Under the pieces are notes generated by a model. It was not told the DNA's origin. It saw only the letters and a list, made by a program, of their open reading frames with translations, and made no database searches. This document shows, piece after piece, positions 49,161 through 57,445 of a stretch of DNA of 64,000 bases. Each line of letters opens with the position of its first letter. The first letter of the stretch is position 1. The stretch is from Synechococcus sp. AG-679-B05 (lineage in GTDB: Bacteria > Cyanobacteriota > Cyanobacteriia > PCC-6307 > Cyanobiaceae): the NCBI GenBank assembly GCA_003210795.1, contig QCUJ01000002.1, forward strand, positions 35,359 through 99,358, in the 5' to 3' direction. Made by a program: the position numbers and the translations under genes.

Positions 49161-50417
49161 TTAAAGCAAAAGCAGATTCAAAAACGTGATGGCATTCCAG
49201 GTGCCATGCATCAACACGCTCGGGAGCAACCGTCCAGTGCTCATACGAACCAAGCCGAGACCAACCCCCAGAACGGTGAGCGGAGCCAGTTCCCCGATAC
49301 TGATGTGGGCCATGCCAAACAACAGCCCCGACCACAGCACTCCAGCGAGAGGACCGAAGCGACGGGCCAGCACCGGGAGAAGAGCGCCACGGAAGATGAT
49401 CTCCTCGAACAGAGGAGCAAGAACGACTGCGGTGAAAGCGAGCAGAGCCAGTGCCAACGGATCGCGACTGCCCAACACCAGCTCGAGCAAGGGATTGCTG
49501 CCACCTGGATCGCCCACGACCTTGACCAGCACCCAACCGGTCAGCATCACCACAGGGGTGATGCGAAGCCAACCACTCAGAGCTGCCATGACAGCAGAGG
49601 CAAGCGGCTTGATGCGCCACTGAAGCCATCCCTCAGATGGCCGCTCTTGATCCGGACAGGAGGCGAGCTGACGCCGCAAGATCAGCAGACTCGGCAGCGC
49701 CATCAAGCCGTAATTGATGACCACACCCACAGCTTCACGGCGTGGACTGGCCAGGGATGCGGTCAGCGTTCCGACCAGGGGAAGCACCACAAGAGGCACT
49801 GCCACGGCGCTGACCACCACAAAGCCACCCGCTACCAACAGCGCCATATCCAGCAGGGTCAGCATCGGACCGCGCAGTTCGGGCCAGGTTTCAGCGCGAC
49901 CACGCCATCGACGCCACCACTGGATGACCAGCAGCAACGTGCCTGCGAGCGCCGTCAGCAGCGGAAGCAATGCACTGAGCGCCAGCCGCACCAGGGCTGT
50001 GCGGGCCACGGCGGGGTCACTGCATTCGGCCTGAGAACCACCCTGGGCCTCGCAATCAAGCAGCTTCAACAAAGCATCAGCATCTGTTGGAACAGCAACA
50101 GACCGTCCGGACAACAGCTCAAGCAGCTGCGTCTGCCTTGGACTGCGTTGATCCGATGACGTTCCCTCCAGCGACTGCCGCAGAGCCATGCGGGGGTCGC
50201 CATTCCCTAACAGCAGCGGAACCAGGGAGGGCGGCACAGCGGGTTCCGCCAGAACGGTGATCTCCTGCTGCTGCAGATTGAGGCTCGGGGCCACCGACGG
50301 ACGCGAAAGGCTGCTGACCAGGCCTGAAAACCAGATCAAGGCAGCCATGAGCAGGGACAGCAGCCCAAGCAGAATTTTCCAGGCGGGCTGGGCTTGGCGT
50401 TGGGAACTGGACGACAC
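49161..50417 (-). CDS. CPBP (CAAX-type) intramembrane protease
   Basis: This 418-residue polytopic membrane protein has the abortive infection/CPBP family motifs in its C-terminal third: EEIIFRGALLPVL, FGMAHISIGELAP and MHGTWNAITF, which give the Glu-Glu, Arg and two His of the active site. The first 170 residues form a lumenal/periplasmic module between the first and second helices. Substrate unknown. Confidence 0.88.
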   Translation of the reverse strand: MSSSSQRQAQPAWKILLGLLSLLMAALIWFSGLVSSLSRPSVAPSLNLQQQEITVLAEPAVPPSLVPLLLGNGDPRMALRQSLEGTSSDQRSPRQTQLLELLSGRSVAVPTDADALLKLLDCEAQGGSQAECSDPAVARTALVRLALSALLPLLTALAGTLLLVIQWWRRWRGRAETWPELRGPMLTLLDMALLVAGGFVVVSAVAVPLVVLPLVGTLTASLASPRREAVGVVINYGLMALPSLLILRRQLASCPDQERPSEGWLQWRIKPLASAVMAALSGWLRITPVVMLTGWVLVKVVGDPGGSNPLLELVLGSRDPLALALLAFTAVVLAPLFEEIIFRGALLPVLARRFGPLAGVLWSGLLFGMAHISIGELAPLTVLGVGLGLVRMSTGRLLPSVLMHGTWNAITFLNLLLL

Positions 50418-50493
50418 CCGGTCGGCTCAACTGCAGCCGATTGTCCCCTGGAATCGCTTGACCCATACGATGGCCGCGCCCTGATCCCGCACC

Positions 50494-51822
50494 GTGACCC
50501 TCCGTCTACTCCTGGTCCGCCACGGTCTGAGCAGCTTCAACCTTGAGCGGCGCATCCAGGGGCGTGACGACCAATCCAACCTGAGCGACAAGGGGCATGA
50601 ACAGGCCCGGTGTCTTGGGGCCAGCCTGGCGGATGTGTCGCTGGACGCGGTCTACAGTTCAAGGCTGCAGCGCGCCGCAGCCACCACGGAATCTCTGTTG
50701 GAAGCCCGCGGCGGCCATGCCCCCGCCACTGTTTTCGATGACGGCCTGCTTGAGGTGGATCTCGAGCCCTGGTCAGGACTGAGCATCGATGAACTCACAG
50801 AACAGCATCCCGAGGCCTACGGCATCTGGAAACGACAACCGCTTGCGCTGGAATTAGAGCGTCGTGATGGCAGCCGCTACAGACCTCTTGGAGAGCTGAT
50901 GGAGCAAGCCAAGGGGTTCATCCAGGCGCTCACCGAACGTCATCCGGTGGAGCAGGACAGCACCGTGCTGATCGTCGCCCACAATGCAATCCTGCGCTGT
51001 CTGATGCTGGCCATGCTTGGGGAGCCCGAGCATGGATTCCGACGCCTTCGGGTCGACAACACCTCGCTTTCGGTGTTCAACCTGCGGCCCGGAACAAGCG
51101 GAGCTCAGGTTCAGATCGAGTGTCTCAACAGCACCACCCACCTGCAACCTCTGCCGGCGCGGGGCAGCGGCGCAAGACTGATCCTGGTGCGACATGGCGA
51201 AACCGACTGGAACAAGGCCGGACGCTTTCAAGGACAGATCGACATCCCTCTGAACGACAACGGTCGTCGTCAAGCAGCCGCGGCCAGGGACTTTTTGAAG
51301 GAAGTTGCGATCGATCGAGCCTGGAGCAGCACCCTCTCCCGCCCCACTGAAACCGCAAGCATCATTCTCGAAGCGCACGCCGACATACCTCTCACGCAGA
51401 TCGATGGTCTTGTGGAGATCGGGCACGGAGTATGGGAAGGGAAGCTTGAATCCGAAATCCGCGCCGACTGGGCAGAACTTCTCGACACCTGGAAGACATC
51501 CCCTGAAACGGTGCAGATGCCGGAGGGAGAAACCATCCAGGACGTCTGGACCCGGTCGGTGAATAGCTGGAAAGAGATCGCGACCGGGCTCAAACCAGAT
51601 GAAACGGCGCTGGTGGTGGCCCATGACGCCGTCAACAAAACCATCCTGTGCGACCTCCTGGGCCTAAAGCCAGCCGACATCTGGGCTGTGAAGCAAGGCA
51701 ACGGCGGCGTGACGGTGGTCGACATCGCTGCCGATCCAGGCCAGCCTGCGGTCGTGACCTGCCTGAATCTCACCTCCCACTTCGGAAGCGTGATCGACCG
51801 CACCGCGGCGGGCGCCCTCTGA
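50494..51822 (+). CDS. Double-domain histidine phosphatase
   Basis: This 442-residue protein has two phosphoglycerate-mutase-like domains. Domain 1 (about 1-205) has RHGLSSFN...RRIQGRDDQSNLSDKG and VAHNAILR; domain 2 (about 228-440) has RHGETDWNKAGRFQGQIDIPLN and VAHDAVNK. Both keep the catalytic histidines, but domain 1 lacks the glutamate/threonine after RHG. It starts at GTG 50494 and is 4 bp before the dihydroorotase-like gene. Substrate unknown; a role in sugar phosphate or cobalamin metabolism is possible. Confidence 0.85.
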   Translation: MTLRLLLVRHGLSSFNLERRIQGRDDQSNLSDKGHEQARCLGASLADVSLDAVYSSRLQRAAATTESLLEARGGHAPATVFDDGLLEVDLEPWSGLSIDELTEQHPEAYGIWKRQPLALELERRDGSRYRPLGELMEQAKGFIQALTERHPVEQDSTVLIVAHNAILRCLMLAMLGEPEHGFRRLRVDNTSLSVFNLRPGTSGAQVQIECLNSTTHLQPLPARGSGARLILVRHGETDWNKAGRFQGQIDIPLNDNGRRQAAAARDFLKEVAIDRAWSSTLSRPTETASIILEAHADIPLTQIDGLVEIGHGVWEGKLESEIRADWAELLDTWKTSPETVQMPEGETIQDVWTRSVNSWKEIATGLKPDETALVVAHDAVNKTILCDLLGLKPADIWAVKQGNGGVTVVDIAADPGQPAVVTCLNLTSHFGSVIDRTAAGAL

Positions 51823-51826
51823 TCCG

Positions 51827-53086
51827 ATGCAAGACACCCTGTTGCTGGATCCGGTTCGGATCTTGCGTGGTCCTGGGATCCCGCTTCAGCAGGGAGCGGT
51901 TTTAATCGAAGCGGGCCTCCTCATCGGCTTCGATGAGGAGGCCCGACAGCGCGGCAACGCTTTGGGTCTCAACCCAACACCCGCACCTGAGCAGCTCGTG
52001 GCTCCCTGCCTGGTGGACCCGCATTCACTGCTGCCAACCCCAGTGAGTGGAACGGTGGAGACCCTGACGAGCCTTCGCCGCTGCGCAGCAGCAGCTGGCT
52101 ACGGCCAGGTGGCCCTGCTCCCAAAAGCAGACAGCTGGCGAGACCAGCCGGAGCGGTTGTTCGGTCTGCACAGCATTGGCCCATCGGATGTCCACCTCCC
52201 GCTCTGGGGAAGTTTCAGCACCGGCGGACGGGGGGAGGAGCTGGCACCCCACGCGGACCTGCTCGAACACGGCGCCATCGGACTGGCAGACGACGATCAG
52301 ATGATCCCGCTGGCGTTGCTGGAACGGGGACTGTCCCTTGGGGAAATGGGTTCTTGCCCGGTGCTTCTTGCCGCAAGAGATCCCCTGCTGCAGGGAGACG
52401 GTTTCGTGCGAGAGGGCGTCGAAACCCTCAGGGCGGGATGGCCGCCGGATCCCCTGGCCAGTGAGCTGCAACCCCTGAACCAGCTGCTGACGCTTCAGCA
52501 TCGCCATCCGGATCGTCAACTACGCCTGATGAACCTTTCCACAAGTGAGGCCGTTGAAGCGCTGCAACAGGTCGCAGCACGACCGTTATCCAGCGTGTGC
52601 TGGTGGCACCTTCTGGCGGAGCGGGGCTCTCTAGGAGGCGCTGAACCGGGATGTGGGGTCCGTCCATCTCTTGGGGGGACGAGGGACCGCAGCCGTTTGC
52701 GATCGGCGCTGCGGGATGGGCTGATTCAGGCCGTTGCGGTCCACGCTGTCCCTCTGGATCAGGAGGACATGCTGCTGCCGATCGATCAACGCCCCCCAGG
52801 CTTGAGTGGCCACCATCTGGTTCTTCCCGCCCTGTGGTCGGCCCTGGTGCGAGAGGAACATTTCAGCGTTGAAGAGCTGTGGCAGGCCCTAAGCTTCGGC
52901 CCCTCAGCCTTCCTGGACAGACCAGCGGAAACGCTGACGATCGGCAGTCGACGCTGGTTGCTGTTTGATCCCAATCATCCCTGGACGGTGCGTCGCGACG
53001 ATCCTGCAGCACCGGGAGCCGCCAATCTCCCCTGGCTTGGGGAAACACTCAAGGGACGCGTCACGGCCTGCGGCCTCAGTCGCTGA
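51827..53086 (+). CDS. Dihydroorotase-like protein, probably non-catalytic
   Basis: This 419-residue amidohydrolase-fold protein resembles PyrC/DHOase in layout, with an N-terminal beta-sandwich strand (LLLDPVRILRGPGIPLQQGA) and LVAPCLVDPHSLL. The metal motif HxH is reduced to DPHS, and later metal histidines and the carboxylated lysine are not evident. The C-terminal loop has LLFDPNHPWTV. It is likely a pseudo-DHOase that may have a structural or other role. It overlaps lepB by 11 bp tail to tail. Confidence 0.8.
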   Translation: MQDTLLLDPVRILRGPGIPLQQGAVLIEAGLLIGFDEEARQRGNALGLNPTPAPEQLVAPCLVDPHSLLPTPVSGTVETLTSLRRCAAAAGYGQVALLPKADSWRDQPERLFGLHSIGPSDVHLPLWGSFSTGGRGEELAPHADLLEHGAIGLADDDQMIPLALLERGLSLGEMGSCPVLLAARDPLLQGDGFVREGVETLRAGWPPDPLASELQPLNQLLTLQHRHPDRQLRLMNLSTSEAVEALQQVAARPLSSVCWWHLLAERGSLGGAEPGCGVRPSLGGTRDRSRLRSALRDGLIQAVAVHAVPLDQEDMLLPIDQRPPGLSGHHLVLPALWSALVREEHFSVEELWQALSFGPSAFLDRPAETLTIGSRRWLLFDPNHPWTVRRDDPAAPGAANLPWLGETLKGRVTACGLSR

Positions 53087-53753
53087 GTAAACCGATCCGG
53101 TTCGGCGGCCAGAAGCGAACGACGGCCCGGCCGAGAATCTCCTGCTGTGGCAGGAAGGGACTCCCTGGCCAGAAGCGGCTGTCCCAGCTGTTGCTGCGAT
53201 TGTCGCCAAGCACCAGCACTGATCCCTCGGGCACGGTGATGCTGAGGGTGCGGCAGGGGCTCATTCCCTGAGCATTCAGCGGACAGAGTTGTTCGACGTA
53301 AGGCTCCTCCAATGGCACGCCATTGAGGTTGACCGCACCGGTTGGGCCAACAACGACCCGGTCTCCGGCAACACCGACCACCCGCTTGATGTAGGCATCA
53401 CAGGCCGGATCCCCGAGACCGGGGATCAGACCCAGCAACGGAAGATTCACCAGGCCGCAGAGAAGAGGGGAAGGCTTCTGCGGCGATCGCAACGCAGGAT
53501 CGAAGGCATAGGGGGAATTGAACACCACGATCTCGCCGCGCTGCGGCGTTCTGGTTTTGTAAGTGATTTTGTCGACCAGCAATCGGTCCTGAATCTTCAG
53601 ACCCGGCTGCATCGAGCCGGACGGGATGTAGCGGGCTTCGACCAGAAACTGACGAATGCCCAGATAGAGGGCCAGCATGAACACGATCGGGCCCCAGAAG
53701 TCCCAGAAGGGATGAGGCTGCGCCCCCTTCGTCTTTGATTCGTCGACTGCCAA
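53076..53753 (-). CDS. lepB: Signal peptidase I
   Basis: This 225-residue membrane protease has one N-terminal helix (about 22-38), catalytic S47 in YIPSGSM and K123 in YIKRVVGVAGDRV, plus the GDNRSNSWDSRFWP box. It removes signal peptides at the cytoplasmic or thylakoid membrane. ATG start at 53753; a 73-bp gap separates it from the divergent gene. Confidence 0.95.
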   Translation of the reverse strand: MAVDESKTKGAQPHPFWDFWGPIVFMLALYLGIRQFLVEARYIPSGSMQPGLKIQDRLLVDKITYKTRTPQRGEIVVFNSPYAFDPALRSPQKPSPLLCGLVNLPLLGLIPGLGDPACDAYIKRVVGVAGDRVVVGPTGAVNLNGVPLEEPYVEQLCPLNAQGMSPCRTLSITVPEGSVLVLGDNRSNSWDSRFWPGSPFLPQQEILGRAVVRFWPPNRIGLLSD

Positions 53754-53826
53754 CGGGCCTGTCCGGGGAGAGTTGGTTCACGATAGGGGTGATGTTCTAT
53801 GCAGCCCTGCAGCCCAGCATCTGCCG

Positions 53827-55293
53827 ATGATCCGACCGCGCTGGCAGGGATTGCCCCAACGACCGCATCAGCGACCGTGGCATCGCTGGGACCAAACCAT
53901 TGCCCTGCTTGCAGTGGCCAACCTTGCTTGGGTGCTTTTTGACGTCTCCTACATCCCCCTGCGCAATTTCTGGCTTCAACGCAATCTCTATCCACTCCCC
54001 ACGTTGCCACTGGTGGTGCCGTTGCCCTGGCTGCCAGACATCACACCGTTTTACGACCAGGTCAAAGGTATTGAGCCGCATCGCAGCACCCGTCTCTACA
54101 GGGAGCAGTTCAATTCCCTGGATCTGGCCCTCAACAAGCGTGAATTGACCGATCCGCTGGTCATTTCGCTGTTGGAACAACAGCTGGAGCTCACGCAGCG
54201 GCTGATGGACACCAACCCTTTTGTGAGTTCAGGAAACACCGGTGCACTCGAAAAGATCAAAAGCCTGCTGCGCACAAGGGCCGACGAGGAGTCGGCACGC
54301 GCAGCAGCAACACAGCTGCTGGGTACGGACTACCTGAAGCAGGTGAGCTGGACTGATGAAAGGCAGTTCTGGCGAAGACAGATCCTGCCCCTGGTTGAGA
54401 TCAACTATTGGAGAAGCATCGATGCCAGCGGTCAGCCAACCGATCTGAGTTGGCGGATTGACCTTCCCTTTCAACTGTTATTTCTGCTGGATATTGGCCT
54501 GCGAAGCCTTCGCCTGCGACGGCGTTACCCCGCTATCAGCTGGCGGGATGCGCTGCTGAGGCGATGGATCGATCTCCCCCTGCTGCTGCCGATCGGCCGG
54601 GTGTTGCGAATCGTTCCGGTGACGGAACGATTGTCTGAAGCCAATCTGATTCAGCTGGAGCCCCTGCGAGCTGTGATCAGTCGAGGCGTGGTGGCGCTGC
54701 TGGCCCTCGAGCTGTTTGAAGTGATCACCATCCGCGTTGTGGACGCTCTGCAGCAGCTCATCCGCTCGCCTCAGCTGCCCCAAAGGATCCGCAGCCTTTG
54801 CTCACACCAGAGCACAGACCTGAGGGCACAGCCTGAACTCATTGAACTGCTGCGCTTATGGGTGCCGCTGCTCATGGTCCAAGTGGGACCATCCCTGCGC
54901 CCGCAACTGGTGGAACTGCTTCATCACGTGCTCCGCAACAACCTCGCTGATGGTTTGGCGCCGGAATCGATCAGTCGGCAACTCGCCAGCGGTGCGGTGG
55001 ATTCCCTGCTGAATGTGTCGCGCAGCACCGGGGAACGCCTGGGAACACAGGATGAGGTCTTAAGCAGCCTCGGAACTGACACCTTGGATCGGTTCTGGGA
55101 AGAACTGGCTCGGGTGCTCGAGGACGGACCGGTTCTGGAACGAAGCCAAATCCTGATGGCTTCTATGCTCGAAGAACTGAAACTCTCGAGCTTCCGTCAG
55201 CTTCGTGATCAGGGCGGGGTGGCAGAACTGATCAGCGAACTGGACGGCTTGAATTTCAACCCCTCAGCTGCTCTGCCCAGAGATCAGCCTTGA
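53827..55293 (+). CDS. Conserved cyanobacterial membrane protein, unknown function
   Basis: This protein of about 488 residues from ATG 53827 (a GTG at 53773 is possible) has a hydrophobic helix near 30-50 (ALLAVANLAWVLFDVSYIPL), a soluble helical region (about 100-215), and two or more hydrophobic stretches around 225-330, such as LPFQLLFLLDIGL and VVALLALELFEVITIRVV. The rest is helical with LLEQQLELTQRLMD-like coils. I do not recognise the family. It overlaps arsC-like tail to tail by 38 bp. Confidence 0.75.
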   Translation: MIRPRWQGLPQRPHQRPWHRWDQTIALLAVANLAWVLFDVSYIPLRNFWLQRNLYPLPTLPLVVPLPWLPDITPFYDQVKGIEPHRSTRLYREQFNSLDLALNKRELTDPLVISLLEQQLELTQRLMDTNPFVSSGNTGALEKIKSLLRTRADEESARAAATQLLGTDYLKQVSWTDERQFWRRQILPLVEINYWRSIDASGQPTDLSWRIDLPFQLLFLLDIGLRSLRLRRRYPAISWRDALLRRWIDLPLLLPIGRVLRIVPVTERLSEANLIQLEPLRAVISRGVVALLALELFEVITIRVVDALQQLIRSPQLPQRIRSLCSHQSTDLRAQPELIELLRLWVPLLMVQVGPSLRPQLVELLHHVLRNNLADGLAPESISRQLASGAVDSLLNVSRSTGERLGTQDEVLSSLGTDTLDRFWEELARVLEDGPVLERSQILMASMLEELKLSSFRQLRDQGGVAELISELDGLNFNPSAALPRDQP

Positions 55294-55618
55294 ACCCAAC
55301 CAACACATCACCATTGGATCTCTGGAGGAAAGGCCTCTTGATCAAGCGGCCATCTGCTGCCAAAGCATCGAGCGCTTCGTCCTCCGTCATCGCTTTGACA
55401 GCAGCTGCTCCCAAGGCGCGATAACTCTTGCCGCTTGTGTTGAACAGCGGCTTGCGATCCCCAAATTGATCAGCGGCGGCCTTGATCTGGTCGCGTGAGG
55501 GGGGATTCAAGGTGATGTCCACCACTGAATAAGGAATGCCCTCAGCATCGAGCCATGCGAGGGCTTTACGGCAAGTGCTGCAGCGGCTGTAGCTGAAGAC
55601 CGTTAAGGACTCGCTCAA
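55256..55618 (-). CDS. ArsC/Spx-family thioredoxin-like protein
   Basis: This 120-residue protein has YSRCSTCRKALAWLD, the CxxC active site of the ArsC/Spx/YffB group, then RPFLQRSNGDVLVGF, the family arginine segment. It may be an arsenate reductase-like or regulatory (MgsR/Spx-like) protein. No arsenic genes are nearby, so a reductase role is unproved. It lies 2 bp after the ferredoxin gene. Confidence 0.85.
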   Translation of the reverse strand: MSESLTVFSYSRCSTCRKALAWLDAEGIPYSVVDITLNPPSRDQIKAAADQFGDRKPLFNTSGKSYRALGAAAVKAMTEDEALDALAADGRLIKRPFLQRSNGDVLVGFKADLWAEQLRG

Positions 55619-55620
55619 AA

Positions 55621-55980
55621 TCAGCGTCCGAACAGGGCTTTCACAGCACCCACCAGGCTGTTGGAACCCCGCCCAACTCCATCTGCTGGTCGGGTTCTAA
55701 CCGTGACATCACCGAAGACGCTGGCGCGGCAGCTGAGGCGGAAGTTGGCCGGACGATCGGCCAGATAGACCTCTTCAACGTCACTGCGAGGCGAAAGATT
55801 TTCGAGACCCTCGACGATTTCCATCACGCAGGTGCCGCACTGACCGACACCACTGCAGTTATTGAGGTTGTTGACACCGTTGTAGGGATTGACGCCTGCG
55901 TCCAACGACGCTTTGCGCAAATTGGCACCCTCAATGCATCCAACTTGCTGTCCTTCCTGCTCATATTGGATGGTGGGCAC
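55621..55980 (-). CDS. [2Fe-2S] ferredoxin
   Basis: This 119-residue plant-type ferredoxin has C42-SGVGQ-C47-GT-C50 (NCSGVGQCGTCVMEI) and a fourth cysteine in FRLSCRASV. About 20 extra C-terminal residues (GVGRGSNSLVGAVKALFGR, basic amphipathic) distinguish it from photosynthetic PetF and suggest a membrane or partner contact. It forms a two-gene unit with the ArsC-like gene, so the partner might be a redox enzyme. Confidence 0.87.
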   Translation of the reverse strand: MPTIQYEQEGQQVGCIEGANLRKASLDAGVNPYNGVNNLNNCSGVGQCGTCVMEIVEGLENLSPRSDVEEVYLADRPANFRLSCRASVFGDVTVRTRPADGVGRGSNSLVGAVKALFGR

Positions 55981-56048
55981 GGCGCAACAGTGGTATGGGT
56001 GCGAACCAACCTACAAGCATTCGGCAGAGGGCTACGGCCTCTGATCCG

Positions 56049-56558
56049 TCAGCGTGAAACTGCTGCGCAGGTCTTCAGCAACGGCGGCACAGCATTTGCA
56101 TCACGCCAGCCCTGACGCAGAACTAAACCGCCCTCGACATGACGGATCGTCCGGAAAAATTCAGCGATCTCTTCCAGCTGGGCCGGAGCGATCTGACGGA
56201 TGCTCCGAATGGCATCCTGGCGCGGGTCGGCATCAGGAATGCAAAGCAGGGTGCTGACGCACAGATTCTGCTCATGCAGCTCTAAGAGTCCGATCGGACG
56301 AGCTCGGATCAGACAGCCGGTGGGTAAGGGTTCTGCGGCAATGACCATGGCGGCCAGTGGGCTTCCGTCCAAGGCCTTGGTATTGGGCACAAACCCGTGA
56401 TCGAAGGGATGACGGATGGAGGAATCCAGCACCCGCTTCAAAACCATCAGACCAGCATCAGGGCAGTAGTCGTACAGGTGACGACTGCCCGCTGGGTTCA
56501 CCACCAGAAGGTGCACCAGGCCGGAGGACGGTGAGGGAGGAAGTCGACTGAGATCCAT
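56049..56558 (-). CDS. Inorganic-pyrophosphatase-like protein lacking catalytic aspartates
   Basis: This 169-residue protein has the Ppa fold segments HPFDHGFVPNTKALDGSP and GLLELHEQN. The metal-binding run DGDPxD of soluble pyrophosphatase is DGSPLA here, so two of three aspartates are changed, and the later acidic loop is CVSTLLC instead of DxxxDxK. It therefore probably does not hydrolyse pyrophosphate. ATG 56558 (MDLSRLPP) chosen over an upstream TTG. A second, true pyrophosphatase is expected elsewhere. Confidence 0.82.
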   Translation of the reverse strand: MDLSRLPPSPSSGLVHLLVVNPAGSRHLYDYCPDAGLMVLKRVLDSSIRHPFDHGFVPNTKALDGSPLAAMVIAAEPLPTGCLIRARPIGLLELHEQNLCVSTLLCIPDADPRQDAIRSIRQIAPAQLEEIAEFFRTIRHVEGGLVLRQGWRDANAVPPLLKTCAAVSR

Positions 56559-56763
56559 CGCGTTCAAGAGCTGCCGGAATCAAACGGTCCGACGTGGATT
56601 CGCGATCGGTGAATACCGCAATCAAAGGGAGCGAAACGCTCATTAGAGCGAGAATAAAACCTCTGAGAGCTCGGAGAGGCAAGCCCGGACTGAACGGCTC
56701 CTCTCCGGCTTCAGACGACGGATGGCTGTCGTCTTGTAGAGGGACTGCAGGTTGTGAAGCCAT
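56458..56763 (-). CDS. Small single-helix membrane protein, hypothetical
   Basis: From ATG 56763 (MASQPAVPLQDDS) this frame gives a protein of about 101 residues with a polar N-terminus and one hydrophobic helix (RGFILALMSVSLPLIAVFTD). The last third overlaps the 5' end of the pyrophosphatase-like gene by 101 bp, unusually long for this genome. The tail may be spurious; the N-terminal two thirds look protein-like. Not recognised. Confidence 0.45.
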   Translation of the reverse strand: MASQPAVPLQDDSHPSSEAGEEPFSPGLPLRALRGFILALMSVSLPLIAVFTDRESTSDRLIPAALERDGSQSTSSLTVLRPGAPSGGEPSGQSSPVRLLP

Positions 56764-56833
56764 GTTGTTGGTCCGGCACGCCGGACCTTTCATCCCAGTC
56801 AAATATCAACGGATTCTGTCACCGACGGGACAT

Positions 56834-57298
56834 TCACGCAGCAGGACGATCTTTCCGCTCACGGCGGGACGCAAGATCCGCAGGTGATTCGTTGAACGAT
56901 TCGAGATGAATTCGAATTCCCTTGAGCTCCTCAAGAATGGCCCCAAGCATCTGCTGCGTTGCCGTTGAAGGAGAGTTCAGAACCTCAACCGTTACTTCCT
57001 TGATCCGAAGAACATCTTTGGCGAAACGAGCAACCTCGTTTGGATGAAAAAGAAGTGGATCCTTCTGATCACTTCGATATTCAGGATTGAGCTTGCGGGG
57101 GTTGAACGGGGGATTGAGATTTCTTGTATCTGTATTTGTGTATCGGTAAACCGAAGCCCTGGAGCGGTTCAGCGACTTCTGAACATCGTCGATGCCAACA
57201 AGTGCGTCACCACTGGATCCGGAAGCAATATTTTCGATGGCCATCTCCACGGATTGTTGAACCTGGGATGTGACGGATTCAACCGACCGAGGAAACAT
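56834..57298 (-). CDS. Helix-turn-helix protein, resolvase/MerR-like N-terminal pattern
   Basis: This 154-residue protein has a putative DNA-binding segment at about 33-72 (VGIDDVQKSLNRSRASVYRY), reminiscent of the MerR/AlpA/resolvase helix-turn-helix, and a C-terminal amphipathic helix (QQMLGAILEELKGIRIHLES). It has no sensor domain. It is divergent from proS with a 147-bp gap. Base use is more AT-rich than most of the window. A transcription regulator is likely; its target is unknown. Confidence 0.7.
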   Translation of the reverse strand: MFPRSVESVTSQVQQSVEMAIENIASGSSGDALVGIDDVQKSLNRSRASVYRYTNTDTRNLNPPFNPRKLNPEYRSDQKDPLLFHPNEVARFAKDVLRIKEVTVEVLNSPSTATQQMLGAILEELKGIRIHLESFNESPADLASRRERKDRPAA

Positions 57299-57445
57299 GA
57301 GACAGGCCTAGGACAGGCTGGACTCCGCGGACGGTAGCAGCCAAGGCTCGTGCCGCACAGAGGTTTCGTCTGGCAGGAGACAGTTTTCGAATCGACCGGA
57401 TATTGAGCGATGATAGCTTCTCGCATCCTCGATTCCTGTGTTGCC

